A stretch of 64,000 bases of DNA from Methylotenera sp. (GTDB lineage: Bacteria > Pseudomonadota > Gammaproteobacteria > Burkholderiales > Methylophilaceae), in assembly GCA_013141075.1 (NCBI GenBank), contig JABFRQ010000005.1, positions 620,001 through 684,000 on the forward strand, given 5' to 3'. Of the stretch, positions 37,464 to 46,587 are shown piece after piece. Below the pieces are notes generated by a model that worked only from the letters and a program-made list of their open reading frames with translations, was not told where the DNA came from and did no database searches. How positions within the stretch are numbered: position 1 is the first letter of the stretch; every line of letters begins with the position of its first letter. The position numbers were made by a program, and so were the translations under genes.

Positions 37464-38456
37464 ATGATAAATAACGTTTTTAATGCTTTAGAAAATTTAA
37501 ACCCCAGCCATAAATTTTACTGGTTAATGGGCGCTGTCGCCGCATTATTGCTGGTTGCTAGCATCATTGGCGCTTTGTTAAAAAGCCGATTAAGCCAGCA
37601 ACAAAACCCATCAGAAAAGTCACAAAAACTTGTGAACAACCTTGTAAGCCGCGTGAATGCTTGGTGGGTAATGGTGGCGGTGCTGGCGGTGGCATTTTTG
37701 GCGGGTAAGCTCGGCACCATTATTTTGTTTGCGGCTATTTCATATTTCGCCTTGCGCGAATTTATGACTTTAACCCCCACGCGCAAAGGCGACCACCGTA
37801 CTTTGTCGTTGGCGTTTTTCTTGTTGATTCCGCTGCATTATTATTTAATTTACATTGAATGGTATGCGTTATTTAGCATTTTGATTCCTGTGTACGCGTT
37901 TTTGCTGATGCCTTCAATTTCAGTGCTGGCGCAAGATACCGAACATTTTTTAGAACGTGCTGCGAAAATTCAATGGGGCGTGATGATTACGATTTACTGT
38001 ATCAGCCACGCGCCTGCTTTGTTGCTATTGCCGATTACCAATTATGCAGGTCAAAATGCATTATTGCTATTTTACTTTTTGCTGATAGTGCAGTTAAGCG
38101 ATGTGCTGCAATATGTGTTTGGCAATTTGTTTGGTAAAACTAAGGTCGCCCCAATTGTGAGCCCAAATAAAACGCTAGAAGGCTTAGTCGGCGGCGGCTT
38201 GAGCACAATTTTAGTGGGCGCGGCTTTATGGTGGATTACGCCATTTACCCCAATACAAAGCGCATGCATGGCGGCAATTATCGTGATAATGGGCTTTTTA
38301 GGCGGGCTGGTGATGTCTGCCATTAAGCGTAGTTTAGGTGCAAAAGATTGGGGCAATATGATAGAAGGCCACGGCGGCATGTTAGATAGAATGGATTCGG
38401 TAAGTTTTGCCGCGCCTATATTTTTCCATTTAGTGCGTTACTTTTTTACGGCTTAA
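37464..38456 (+). CDS. Phosphatidate cytidylyltransferase-like protein
   Basis: A ~330-residue polytopic membrane protein of the CdsA family. It makes CDP-diacylglycerol from phosphatidate and CTP. The C-terminal signature is SAIKRSLGAKDWGN followed by EGHGGMLDRMDS, matching S-x3-KR...KD...GHGG-x2-DR-x-D. The start is ATG 37464 behind AGGGTAG; a GTG at 37449 is less likely. It is longer than essential CdsA (~285) and resembles E. coli YnbB, so a separate cdsA may exist elsewhere. Confidence 0.88.
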   Translation: MINNVFNALENLNPSHKFYWLMGAVAALLLVASIIGALLKSRLSQQQNPSEKSQKLVNNLVSRVNAWWVMVAVLAVAFLAGKLGTIILFAAISYFALREFMTLTPTRKGDHRTLSLAFFLLIPLHYYLIYIEWYALFSILIPVYAFLLMPSISVLAQDTEHFLERAAKIQWGVMITIYCISHAPALLLLPITNYAGQNALLLFYFLLIVQLSDVLQYVFGNLFGKTKVAPIVSPNKTLEGLVGGGLSTILVGAALWWITPFTPIQSACMAAIIVIMGFLGGLVMSAIKRSLGAKDWGNMIEGHGGMLDRMDSVSFAAPIFFHLVRYFFTA

Positions 38457-38525
38457 GTATAATAAGCACATCAGTATAAAAGTGTTTGTTATACTTAACC
38501 AAACTTAAATTGATTGACAGAACTC

Positions 38526-39323
38526 ATGGCTGAATCGAACGAAAAAACTAAAGTTAAACGTAGAGAATCTGACAGCGCTAGCTTGCGCGCTCGTGGCATT
38601 TATTTACTGCCTAATTTGTTTACTTCGGCGGCTTTATTTGCAGGCTTTTTTGCCATTGTGCAGGCTATGAATAATCATTTTGAGCTTTCTGCCATCGCTA
38701 TTTTTATTGCCATGGTGTTAGATGGGCTTGATGGTCGCGTCGCCCGCATGACCAATACACAAAGTGCGTTTGGCGCAGAGTACGATAGTTTGTCTGACAT
38801 GGTGTCATTTGGCGTGGCGCCCGCACTTATTTTATACGAATGGGCGTTAAGGCCGTTAGGTAAGTTGGGCTGGTTAGCAGCATTTACATATTGCGCCTGT
38901 GCGGCCTTGCGCTTGGCACGCTTTAATACCAAGCTAGATGATGAACATCAAGATAAGCGATATTTTCAAGGCTTGCCCAGCCCAGGAGCAGCAGCTTTAT
39001 TGGCGGGTTTTGTGTGGGTTTCGTATGAATACGGTGTAACAGGCCGCGATATATTTTTTGGCTTACTCCAATGGAAGTGGATGGCTTGGGGCATTACCGT
39101 ATTTGCAGGCTTATCTATGGTGAGCGATTTACGTTTTTACAGCGGCAAAGATATTAACCTAAAAGAAAGTGTACCGTTTTTTGTGATTTTGGGCATTATG
39201 TTGGCCATTGTGTTAGTTTCATACAGCCCGCCAGAAGTACTATTTTTTGTGATGGTGGTGTACGCGCTTTCAGGTTATGCGCTATGGTTGAGAGATAAAT
39301 TGAAACAAAAAACACCAGTTTGA
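38526..39323 (+). CDS. pssA: CDP-diacylglycerol-serine O-phosphatidyltransferase
   Basis: The first step towards phosphatidylethanolamine. The ~265-residue membrane protein carries the full CDP-alcohol signature DGLDGRVARMTNTQSAFG, then AEYDSLSDMVSFGVAP. The N-terminus is charged (KTKVKRRESDS) before the first helix, and the C-terminus ends with several helices, typical of the Bacillus-type PssA used by many betaproteobacteria. The start is ATG 38526; a TTG at 38514 is also in frame. pssA beside leuA is frequent in this order of bacteria. Confidence 0.93.
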   Translation: MAESNEKTKVKRRESDSASLRARGIYLLPNLFTSAALFAGFFAIVQAMNNHFELSAIAIFIAMVLDGLDGRVARMTNTQSAFGAEYDSLSDMVSFGVAPALILYEWALRPLGKLGWLAAFTYCACAALRLARFNTKLDDEHQDKRYFQGLPSPGAAALLAGFVWVSYEYGVTGRDIFFGLLQWKWMAWGITVFAGLSMVSDLRFYSGKDINLKESVPFFVILGIMLAIVLVSYSPPEVLFFVMVVYALSGYALWLRDKLKQKTPV

Positions 39324-39426
39324 TAAAAAACCAAATAAATAAATAGCTGAATAATTTAGTGCTATCAATTATTTAAAGCATTAAACGCTTGCACAGCGCC
39401 GCAAAAAATACTATATTTACATCACT

Positions 39427-39546
39427 ATGTTGAATTTACAGATTTCAATTCCAGTTTTTGCTGTTAGCTTAATTGCTACCACATTGTTATTGCGCAAAAT
39501 GTTTGCGCTTCGTACTGCTGCGCTTCGCCTCAGCAACCTGCGCTAG
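39427..39546 (+). other. Possible Leu-rich leader ORF before leuA, within an otherwise gene-free 358 bp stretch
   Basis: A 39-codon ORF starts with ATG and contains nine Leu, with three in a row (TTG TTA TTG) at codons 20-22. Directly after them GCGCAAA (39492-39498) can pair with TTTGCGC (39502-39508). That second segment can instead pair with GCGCAAA at 39548-39554, just past the stop. Mutually exclusive pairing plus Leu codons before a Leu biosynthesis gene recalls attenuation. No clean terminator with a T-run follows and the ORF is long for a leader, so this is speculative. The stretch 39324-39681 shows no other gene. Confidence 0.3.
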
Positions 39547-39681
39547 CGCGCAAACTAAACCCCCACCCCCATGTATTAAAACGCCGCCTATTTATATGCG
39601 GCCAGATTCTGCTTTTTGAGCCTTATTGTGCCTCGAATTAAGCTAAAATAGACCCAAATTAAAAGTAAGGTACAACACACC

Positions 39682-41235
39682 ATGAAACAAAATACGACAC
39701 AACAAAACCAAATTATTATTTTTGATACCACTTTGCGCGATGGCGAACAAAGCCCAGGCGCAAGTATGACCAAAGAAGAAAAAATTCGTATTGCACGCCA
39801 ATTAGAAAAATTGGGTGTGAACGTGATTGAAGCAGGCTTTGCTGCCGCAAGCCCAGGCGACTTTGATGCGATTTCTGAAATTGCCAAAATCATTAAAAAC
39901 TCAACTGTTTGCTCATTAGCGCGTGCCAGTGAAAACGACGTGCGCCGCGCAGGCGAGGCCATTAAACACGCGGCTAGCGGGCGCATTCATACGTTTATCG
40001 CCACCAGCAAAATCCATATGGAAAACAAATTGCGCATGACCGAAGACCAAGTGGTTGAGCGCGCAGTGCAAGCCGTAAAATGGGCGTTGGAGTATACCAA
40101 AGACGTAGAATTTTCAGCCGAAGATGCAGTTCGCTCTGAAATAGACTTTTTAGTACGCATATTTGATGCGGTAATTGAAGCGGGCGCGACAACGATTAAC
40201 GTGCCTGACACGGTTGGCTACAGCATCCCTGCGCCGTGGGGCGCAACCATGGCGACTTTAATTAAACGCGTAAAAAATAGTGATAAAGTGGTGTGGAGCA
40301 CGCATTGCCATAATGATTTAGGCATGGCAGTGGCTAACTCATTGGCCGCAGTGATGGGCGGCGCGCGCCAAGTAGAATGCACTATTAACGGCTTGGGCGA
40401 GCGCGCAGGCAATGCTAGCTTAGAAGAAGTGGTGATGGCTTTGCGCACGCGTAAAGACATATTCAACTTAGAAACCAGTATTGACGCTACTCAGATTGTG
40501 CCTACCAGCAAATTGGTTTCTACTATTACAGGCTACCCTGTGCAGCCAAACAAGGCGATAGTTGGTGCAAACGCATTTGCGCACGAAAGCGGTATTCACC
40601 AAGATGGCGTATTAAAACACCGCGAGACTTACGAAATCATGCGGGCAGAAGACGTAGGTTGGAACGCCAATAAATTAACTTTGGGAAAATTGTCAGGCCG
40701 CAACGCTTTTAGAACGCGCTTAAAAGAATTGGGTATCGAGTTAGATTCTGAAGATTTATTGAATGCCGCATTTGCGCGATTTAAAGATTTAGCCGACAAA
40801 AAATCTGAAATATTTGATGAAGATTTACACGCTTTAGTGAGTGATGAGTTTATTTCAGAAACGCCAGAATGCTTTAAATTGGTGTATTTACAAGTGGCTT
40901 CAATCACAGGTGAAGTGCCACATGCGGTGATTGCCGTATCAGAAAATGGCGTAGAACAACGCGCTGAAGCAGATGGCGGTGGCCCAGTTGACGCGGCTTT
41001 CAAAGCCATTGAAACTATGGTGAACAGCGGCACAGAGTTGCAATTGTACTCAGTAAACAACATCACAAGCGGCACCGATGCGCAAGGCGAAGTAACTGTG
41101 CGCTTAGCTAAAGGCGGCCGCATTGTAAACGGTCAAGGCGCAGATACTGATATTGTAGTGGCCTCGGTTAAAGCGTATTTAAATGCCTTGAATAAAATAC
41201 AGTCAAAATCTGAGCGCGCGCATCCGCAGGTTTAA
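39682..41235 (+). CDS. leuA: 2-isopropylmalate synthase
   Basis: Condenses acetyl-CoA with 2-ketoisovalerate in the first committed step of leucine synthesis. The 517 residues show the HMGL-like barrel beginning [15 protein letters not shown], the metal-binding [11 protein letters not shown] (His-x-His-x2-Asp, ~210), [13 protein letters not shown], and a C-terminal LeuA allosteric domain (~390-505) that senses leucine. The start has TAAGG upstream. The gene follows pssA but is separated by 358 bp, so it has its own control region. Confidence 0.97.
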   Translation: MKQNTTQQNQIIIFDTTLRDGEQSPGASMTKEEKIRIARQLEKLGVNVIEAGFAAASPGDFDAISEIAKIIKNSTVCSLARASENDVRRAGEAIKHAASGRIHTFIATSKIHMENKLRMTEDQVVERAVQAVKWALEYTKDVEFSAEDAVRSEIDFLVRIFDAVIEAGATTINVPDTVGYSIPAPWGATMATLIKRVKNSDKVVWSTHCHNDLGMAVANSLAAVMGGARQVECTINGLGERAGNASLEEVVMALRTRKDIFNLETSIDATQIVPTSKLVSTITGYPVQPNKAIVGANAFAHESGIHQDGVLKHRETYEIMRAEDVGWNANKLTLGKLSGRNAFRTRLKELGIELDSEDLLNAAFARFKDLADKKSEIFDEDLHALVSDEFISETPECFKLVYLQVASITGEVPHAVIAVSENGVEQRAEADGGGPVDAAFKAIETMVNSGTELQLYSVNNITSGTDAQGEVTVRLAKGGRIVNGQGADTDIVVASVKAYLNALNKIQSKSERAHPQV

Positions 41236-41239
41236 GGAC

Positions 41240-42031
41240 ATGAGTGCATATAAGTGGAATGCGAAAGATTACGAAAAAAACTCTCAAGCGCAACAAAAAT
41301 GGGCAAGAGAGCTCATAGCAATTCTTAACTTAACGGGCACTGAAAGCGTACTTGATTTAGGTTGTGGCGATGGGAAAGTGACCGCGGAATTAGCGCAATT
41401 GGTCGCACATGGCGCTATCATTGGTGTTGATAATTCAACGCCAATGATAGCGCTTGCAAAAGAAAGATACCCTCAAAGCCAGTATCCCAATCTCACTTTT
41501 CAAGTCATGGATGCGAGTAGCTTAAGCTTTGAAAACTGTTTTGATGTCATTTTTTCAAATGCAGTGTTGCACTGGGTTAGAAATCATCAGCCAGTAGTTA
41601 AAGGGTTATATAAAAGCCTTAAAACTGGTGGAAAAATTCTACTACGTATGGGCGGACAAGGCGATGCGGCAGGCATTCTTGCGGTGATGGATGATTTAAA
41701 AGCCTCTAATAAATGGGCTCAGTACTTCGCTGATTTTGAGTTTCCTTTCACCTTTATGGGCGTTGACGCATACCAAAGATTGCTAAATGATGCGGGATTT
41801 TCTATCAAACGCGTTGAGCTTATTCCTAAAGATATGACGCATGAGGGGAAGGCTGGGCTGGAGGGCTGGATTAGAACCACATGGCTACCTTACACAGGGC
41901 GGATTCCAGCAGAATTGAAAGAGCCGTTTATTACAGAAGCCGCCACAAAGTATCTTGAAAATGTGCCGTTAAGCGCAGATGGCAAAGCTCATGTGGCTAT
42001 GGTGATGATTGAAGTCGAGGCAGTGAAATAA
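41240..42031 (+). CDS. Class I SAM-dependent methyltransferase
   Basis: A 263-residue methyltransferase with motif I VLDLGCGDGKVTAELA (~38) and GVDNSTPMIALAKERYP, followed by VIFSNAVLHWVRNH. It resembles the trans-aconitate/malonyl-ACP methyltransferase group, but its substrate cannot be named. It starts 4 bp after leuA with AAGGA in front, so it is probably co-transcribed with leuA. Confidence 0.88.
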   Translation: MSAYKWNAKDYEKNSQAQQKWARELIAILNLTGTESVLDLGCGDGKVTAELAQLVAHGAIIGVDNSTPMIALAKERYPQSQYPNLTFQVMDASSLSFENCFDVIFSNAVLHWVRNHQPVVKGLYKSLKTGGKILLRMGGQGDAAGILAVMDDLKASNKWAQYFADFEFPFTFMGVDAYQRLLNDAGFSIKRVELIPKDMTHEGKAGLEGWIRTTWLPYTGRIPAELKEPFITEAATKYLENVPLSADGKAHVAMVMIEVEAVK

Positions 42032-42077
42032 TGAGGTAATGAAGTAAGTTTCCTCAACTTTCCCACTAAGTTATTTT

Positions 42078-42953
42078 ATGAAAAGTAATAATCAAGCCTT
42101 ACTCGTTGCGTTGGCTCTTTTTTGCACCTACTTCATTTGGGGTTCAACTTACCTTGCTATTAAATTTGGTATTGAAAGCTTCCCGCCTTTTTTGATGGGA
42201 GCCACTAGGTTTATTGCGGCTGGGGTGATTTTATATGGGGTGATGCGCTTGCTTGGCAGCCCAAACCCATCGCGTCAGCAATGGTTTGGGGCGGGCATTG
42301 TGGGCATATTGTTGCCAGCGGTGGGTAATGGCACAGTGTGTTTTGTGCAGCAAACGGTATCATCTAGCGTGGCGGCTTTATCTATTGCCACAGCGCCTAT
42401 TTGGATGGCGATTTTTTCAAGCATTTGGGGGCATAAAATTACTGCACAAGAATGGCTGGGCATCGCCATTGGCTTGGCGGGGATTTTATTGTTAAACATG
42501 GGCGGCACTTTTAATGGCGACATCACCAGCGCGCTATTGCTTATTTTTGCCGCCGCAAGCTGGTCATTTGGTTCGGTGTGGAGCAAGCACCTTGCCATGC
42601 CGCAAGGCTTAATGGGCGCGGCTTGCCAAATGCTGGTGGGTGGCATTGCTCTACTGGTGTTTAGCCAGATGCAAGGTGAAACCTGGCCTGCACAAATATC
42701 TACAAAATCTTGGGGTGCAATGTTATTTTTGATTATTTTAGGCTCGCTAGTGGCTTACAGCGCCTACCAATATTTGCTTAAAGCTGTGCGACCCTTGGTG
42801 GCGAGCAGTAATACTTTTGTGAACCCAATAGTCGCGTTTGCTGTGGGCATTTGGTTTGCGAATGAGCATGTAACCCGCGTAGAATTGATGGCGCTTACCG
42901 TGATTTTAGTCGGCGTATTTTTGGTGTTGTCGGCGAATAGTGAGAAGGTATAA
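42078..42953 (+). CDS. EamA/DMT-family transporter
   Basis: A 291-residue ten-helix drug/metabolite transporter with two EamA repeats (~10-140 and ~150-285). FCTYFIWGSTYLAIKFGIES is a clear N-terminal signature of the RhaT/YedA-like group. Exports a metabolite or amino acid of unknown identity. It lies 46 bp after the methyltransferase. Confidence 0.9.
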   Translation: MKSNNQALLVALALFCTYFIWGSTYLAIKFGIESFPPFLMGATRFIAAGVILYGVMRLLGSPNPSRQQWFGAGIVGILLPAVGNGTVCFVQQTVSSSVAALSIATAPIWMAIFSSIWGHKITAQEWLGIAIGLAGILLLNMGGTFNGDITSALLLIFAAASWSFGSVWSKHLAMPQGLMGAACQMLVGGIALLVFSQMQGETWPAQISTKSWGAMLFLIILGSLVAYSAYQYLLKAVRPLVASSNTFVNPIVAFAVGIWFANEHVTRVELMALTVILVGVFLVLSANSEKV

Positions 42954-42961
42954 GTCAACGC

Positions 42962-42989
42962 CGTTATTCCCGTTTTCACGGGAATGACG
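42962..42989. repeat. Short inverted repeat of the GTCATTCCCG family
   Basis: CGTTATTCCCGT and ACGGGAATGACG pair with one mismatch around TTTC. It is a shorter relative of the 28 bp-arm element at 24.9 kb. It sits 9 bp after the EamA gene and may act as its transcript end. Confidence 0.75.
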
Positions 42990-43029
42990 AAATGAAGTAA
43001 GATTTTTTTAGTATATAAAGACATAAAAA

Positions 43030-43698
43030 ATGAAACAAAATCTAGCATTATTTGACCTAGACAACACGCTACTCGCTGGCGATTCTGATTACAACTGGAG
43101 CTTATTTTTAATCTCAGAAGGCTTGCTTGACGCCAAAAGGCACCACGAGCGCAATGAGCAGTTTTACCAAGATTATAAAAATGGCAATTTGGATATTTAC
43201 AAGTTTTTAGAATTTCAGCTTAAACCACTTTCACAGCATTCAGTCGCGTTTTTGGATGAACTTCACCTTAAATATATGGATAAAGTCATTCGCCCAATGA
43301 TGACGCAAAAAGCGCAAGATTTAGTGAACAAGCATAAAGCGCAAGGTGATTTGTGCTTGGTGATTACTGCCACCAATAGCTTTGTCACCAAGCCAATCGC
43401 CACCGCTTACGGCATTGACCACTTAATCGGCACCGACCCAGAAATGGTAGATGGCAAATACACAGGCGCAGTGAGCGGTGTGCCAAGCTTTCAAGCGGGA
43501 AAAGTCACGCGTATTAACCAATGGCTGGCCGAGCGTGGTCAAAGTTTGAATGATTTTACAACGAGCTATTTTTACAGCGATTCACATAACGACTTACCGT
43601 TAATGAAGCTAGTAACCAACCCTGTGGCGGTAGATGCGGATGAAACTTTGATGAAATATGCAAAGCAAAAAGAATGGCCGCAAATTAGCTTGCGTTAA
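43030..43698 (+). CDS. HAD-IB family phosphatase (SerB-like)
   Basis: A 222-residue haloacid-dehalogenase-fold hydrolase. Motif I is LFDLDNTLL (nucleophile and acid Asp at ~9/11), motif II VITATNS (~115), and motif III/IV YFYSDSHNDLPLMKL (~180). The group includes phosphoserine phosphatase-like and lipid phosphatase enzymes; HAD-IB members are often labelled 'histidinol-phosphatase/SerB-like'. The substrate is not known. Confidence 0.88.
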   Translation: MKQNLALFDLDNTLLAGDSDYNWSLFLISEGLLDAKRHHERNEQFYQDYKNGNLDIYKFLEFQLKPLSQHSVAFLDELHLKYMDKVIRPMMTQKAQDLVNKHKAQGDLCLVITATNSFVTKPIATAYGIDHLIGTDPEMVDGKYTGAVSGVPSFQAGKVTRINQWLAERGQSLNDFTTSYFYSDSHNDLPLMKLVTNPVAVDADETLMKYAKQKEWPQISLR

Positions 43699-43737
43699 AG
43701 GTTGAATAAGCTCGGAATTACACTCGAGCGAAAATCA

Positions 43738-43776
43738 CTGCCCTGCAGCCCGCTCTGGATAAGGCTCGCAGGACAG
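43738..43776. repeat. Palindromic element copy F, between convergent genes
   Basis: CTGCCCTGC...CAGGACAGT are the arms, with centre GCCCGCTCTGGATAAGGCT. It aligns over its length with copies C and E but is diverged in the core. It lies between the HAD gene (plus) and the ccsA-like gene (minus). Confidence 0.65.
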
Positions 43777-43804
43777 TAGGTTTGATGAAGCTAATTTCAC
43801 ACGT

Positions 43805-44623
43805 TTAACGCCCTAACAAAACCTGCAATATAAACTTGCTACCCACATAAGCTAATAGCAATAATACAAAGCCTGCCAGTGTCCAGCGGATAGCTTTTGC
43901 GCCGCGCCAGCCGTATTTAAATCGTCCGTACAGCAAGCCGCCATAGATAAACCAGCTAGCGATTGAAAATATGGTTTTGTGATTAAATTGTAGTGGTTTG
44001 TTAAAAATCTGCTCGCTAAACAACATGCCGCTTATTAGCGTAATGGTGAGTAAAATAAATCCTAAGCCTATGATTTTGAATAACAAGCCCTCCATCACCA
44101 TGAGCGGCGGAAAGCTGGGCAGTTTAATGAGCGTGGCTTTGTTGTGTAGCGTGCGCTCTGCAATCGTCATTAGTAGGGCATGCAAAGTGGCAAAGGTGAA
44201 TAAGCTGTAAGCGAGTAATGCAATGCCGATATGGGCTAAGAATAGCGGTGATTCTGAGCTCGGCATCATATGATTTGCGGCGTTGCTTGCTGGTAATAGT
44301 GCAAAAATGGCGGCAGGCGGCAGCACAAAGGCTTGCAGGCTGGTGAGTTGGTGTTTTAAATCGGCCACCCAATAAATAAGTACGGTGAGCCAAGCGATTG
44401 CTGAAAGCATGTTAAAAAAGCCTAGATTAAAGCCATTGGCAAAAATCACTTGGTATAGCAACCAGCCATGAATCACCAGCCCAAGCGCTACCATGGTGGA
44501 ATGCAACTTAAGTTGTTGGCGGCTATCAGCCGACTTTGCGCCTCGCCAAAAGTCGATAGCCACGGCCAAGTAAATAAAAACAACCACTAAATAAGGAATG
44601 ATTTTTTGCGCAGTATAGTTCAT
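43805..44623 (-). CDS. CcsA/YpjD-like cytochrome c assembly membrane protein
   Basis: A 272-residue protein with about eight helices and the family's C-terminal features (YGGLLYGRFKYGWRGAKA). The cytochrome c assembly domain covers ~70-265. E. coli YpjD, in the same position divergent from ffh, is the closest match by context; its role is not well defined. The tryptophan-rich WWD haem motif of true CcsA is not visible, so a direct haem-handling role is doubtful. Confidence 0.85.
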   Translation of the reverse strand: MNYTAQKIIPYLVVVFIYLAVAIDFWRGAKSADSRQQLKLHSTMVALGLVIHGWLLYQVIFANGFNLGFFNMLSAIAWLTVLIYWVADLKHQLTSLQAFVLPPAAIFALLPASNAANHMMPSSESPLFLAHIGIALLAYSLFTFATLHALLMTIAERTLHNKATLIKLPSFPPLMVMEGLLFKIIGLGFILLTITLISGMLFSEQIFNKPLQFNHKTIFSIASWFIYGGLLYGRFKYGWRGAKAIRWTLAGFVLLLLAYVGSKFILQVLLGR

Positions 44624-44745
44624 AGCGTAATTATGGCGTAAATATGCTGTAAATATAATAGCTTGATGTAAAATTGTGCTATTAAATTAGTGCAAAAGAA
44701 TTTGCGCTTTAAATCATTTGTAAAATCACTTGTATCGAGTACAAC

Positions 44746-46110
44746 ATGCTAGAAAATCTAACCGACCGCCTGCAGGGCGTCCTTAAAAATTTACGTGGTC
44801 AAGCAAGGCTAACGGAAGAAAACATTAGTGATGCCATGCGCGAAGTGCGTATGGCGCTGCTAGAGGCCGATGTTGCTTTGCCAGTAGTGAAAGACTTTAT
44901 CGCACAAGTAAAAACGCGCGCGCAGGGCAAAGAGGTGTTGCTAAGCTTAACGCCAGGCCAAGCGGTGATTCAAGTGGTGCATGACGAACTCACCGCCTTA
45001 ATGGGTAAGGCTAACGTAGGCTTGAATTTAGCTGCAGTGCCGCCAGCCATTATTTTGATGGCTGGTTTGCAGGGCTCAGGTAAAACTACAACCTCTGCAA
45101 AACTCGCAAAATTATTAAAAGAACAAAAGAAAAAAGTGTTGCTAGCAAGCGCAGACGTATATCGCCCAGCCGCGATTGAGCAGCTAAAAACGCTAGCTAA
45201 ACAATTAAATGTAGATTGCTTTGATAGCAATGCCTCGCAGAAGCCCGTGGATATTGCCTCGCAGGCCATCGATTTTGCCAAACGTGGTTATTACGATGTG
45301 GTGATTTTCGATACCGCAGGTCGTTTGGGCATTGATGAAGCGATGATGGCGGAAATTAAAGCGCTACATACCTTGCTAAACCCGATTGAAACCTTGTTCG
45401 TGGTCGATGCCATGCAGGGGCAAGACGCAGTAAACACGGCCAAAGCTTTTGGCGATACATTGCCACTTACGGGCATTATCCTTACTAAGCTAGATGGTGA
45501 CTCACGCGGTGGTGCTGCGTTATCTGTACGCCACATCACTGGCAAGCCCATTAAATTCGTCGGGGTGAGCGAAAAAGTTGATGGCTTAGAACCATTCCAT
45601 CCAGAACGTATGGCTTCACGCGTGTTAGGCATGGGCGATGTGTTGAGTTTGATTGAGCAAGCGCATAAAAACGTCGATATGGCCGAGGCGCAAAAGCTTG
45701 CCGATAAAGTTAAATCAGGCGCTAAGTTTGATTTAGACGACTTTAAAGCGCAAATGTCACAAATGCGCAAAATGGGCGGTATGGGCGCGCTAATGGATAA
45801 AATGCCAGCGCAAATGGCGGGCATGGCAGGCAAAATGAACCCAGATGATGCTGACAAAGCCGTTCGCCGCATTGAAGGCATTATCAACAGCATGACACCG
45901 CTAGAGCGCCGCAAGCCAGAAGTTATCAAAGCCACCCGCAAAAAACGCATTGCCGATGGTAGCGGCGTGCAAGTGCAAGAAGTAAACCGTTTGCTTAAAC
46001 AGTTTGAAGAAACGCAAAAAATGATGAAAATGTTCAGCAAAGGCGGCATGGCCAAAATGATGCGCGGTATGGGCAATATGATGGGCGGAAAAATGCCAGG
46101 CATGCGCTAG
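44746..46110 (+). CDS. ffh: Signal recognition particle protein Ffh
   Basis: The GTPase that binds signal sequences of inner membrane proteins as part of SRP with 4.5S RNA. The 454 residues include the N domain (~1-95), the G domain with GLQGSGKTTTSAKLA (~105), DTAGRLG and TKLDGDSRGGAALS, and the C-terminal Met-rich M domain ending in GGMAKMMRGMGNMMGGKMPG. The length is standard. It is divergent from the ypjD-like gene, as in E. coli. Confidence 0.98.
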   Translation: MLENLTDRLQGVLKNLRGQARLTEENISDAMREVRMALLEADVALPVVKDFIAQVKTRAQGKEVLLSLTPGQAVIQVVHDELTALMGKANVGLNLAAVPPAIILMAGLQGSGKTTTSAKLAKLLKEQKKKVLLASADVYRPAAIEQLKTLAKQLNVDCFDSNASQKPVDIASQAIDFAKRGYYDVVIFDTAGRLGIDEAMMAEIKALHTLLNPIETLFVVDAMQGQDAVNTAKAFGDTLPLTGIILTKLDGDSRGGAALSVRHITGKPIKFVGVSEKVDGLEPFHPERMASRVLGMGDVLSLIEQAHKNVDMAEAQKLADKVKSGAKFDLDDFKAQMSQMRKMGGMGALMDKMPAQMAGMAGKMNPDDADKAVRRIEGIINSMTPLERRKPEVIKATRKKRIADGSGVQVQEVNRLLKQFEETQKMMKMFSKGGMAKMMRGMGNMMGGKMPGMR

Positions 46111-46185
46111 TCGCCCACCAGTTAAGCCATTCGACAGCCTTTTAAGATAAAGTGAATAAAATATTACTTATTTGCTAGTTTTGCA

Positions 46186-46214
46186 TTGACCAAGTGCTGA
46201 GTTTCTAGCATAAT
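46186..46214 (+). promoter_or_regulatory. Sigma-70 promoter, probably for the tRNA-Lys
   Basis: TTGACC at 46186-46191 and CATAAT at 46209-46214 are 17 bp apart, followed by a GC-rich discriminator (TGCGCCC), as in stable-RNA promoters. The predicted start (~46221) would leave a 5' leader of about 100 bases before the tRNA. Confidence 0.7.
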
Positions 46215-46323
46215 TGCGCCCTTTCGTAGGTGATGCAACGGCAAAGCAATTAAAGCCATTGAAAATCTTAAGAAATCACCAGAATACCCATTTAGCAGTA
46301 AATACTTATGTAATAAGTACAAT

Positions 46324-46399
46324 GGGGCGTTAGCTCAGCTGGTAGAGCAGCGGACTTTTAATCCGTTTGTCGTGGGTTCGATCCCCGCACGCCCTACCA
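46324..46399 (+). tRNA. tRNA-Lys (anticodon TTT)
   Basis: A 76-base cloverleaf with encoded CCA. The acceptor GGGGCGT pairs with ACGCCCT (one G-U at the end), T8/A9 are in place, the anticodon arm is CGGACTTTTAATCCG, and the T arm contains GTTCGATCC. The anticodon TTT reads AAA/AAG. Its 3' end is followed 188 bp later by an integrase gene and serves as the island's integration site. Confidence 0.97.
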
Positions 46400-46433
46400 A
46401 TACCATGTTTTAGGAAGTCCTAGAGCGTACAAG

Positions 46434-46460
46434 AAACCAGCCTAAGTGCTGGTTTTTTAT
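46434..46460 (+). terminator. Rho-independent terminator after tRNA-Lys
   Basis: ACCAGC and GCTGGT form a 6 bp stem with a 6-base loop, followed at once by a run of six T. It is 37 bp after the tRNA. Confidence 0.85.
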
Positions 46461-46587
46461 TGCCTATTTGCTCTGTATGGTGTAATGTCATCCAATGCAA
46501 TCCAGCATCAAGTGGGGGTATGTTTAGGGGTAGTTACCCCCAAGCGAAAAAATATACCCCCAGACAACTGCAAAAGGGTTATTTTGT

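Noticed and set aside
45291-46103. Long open frame (270 codons) on the minus strand
   Set aside because: It lies entirely opposite ffh, whose protein sequence is unmistakable; the frame is a by-product of ffh codon usage.
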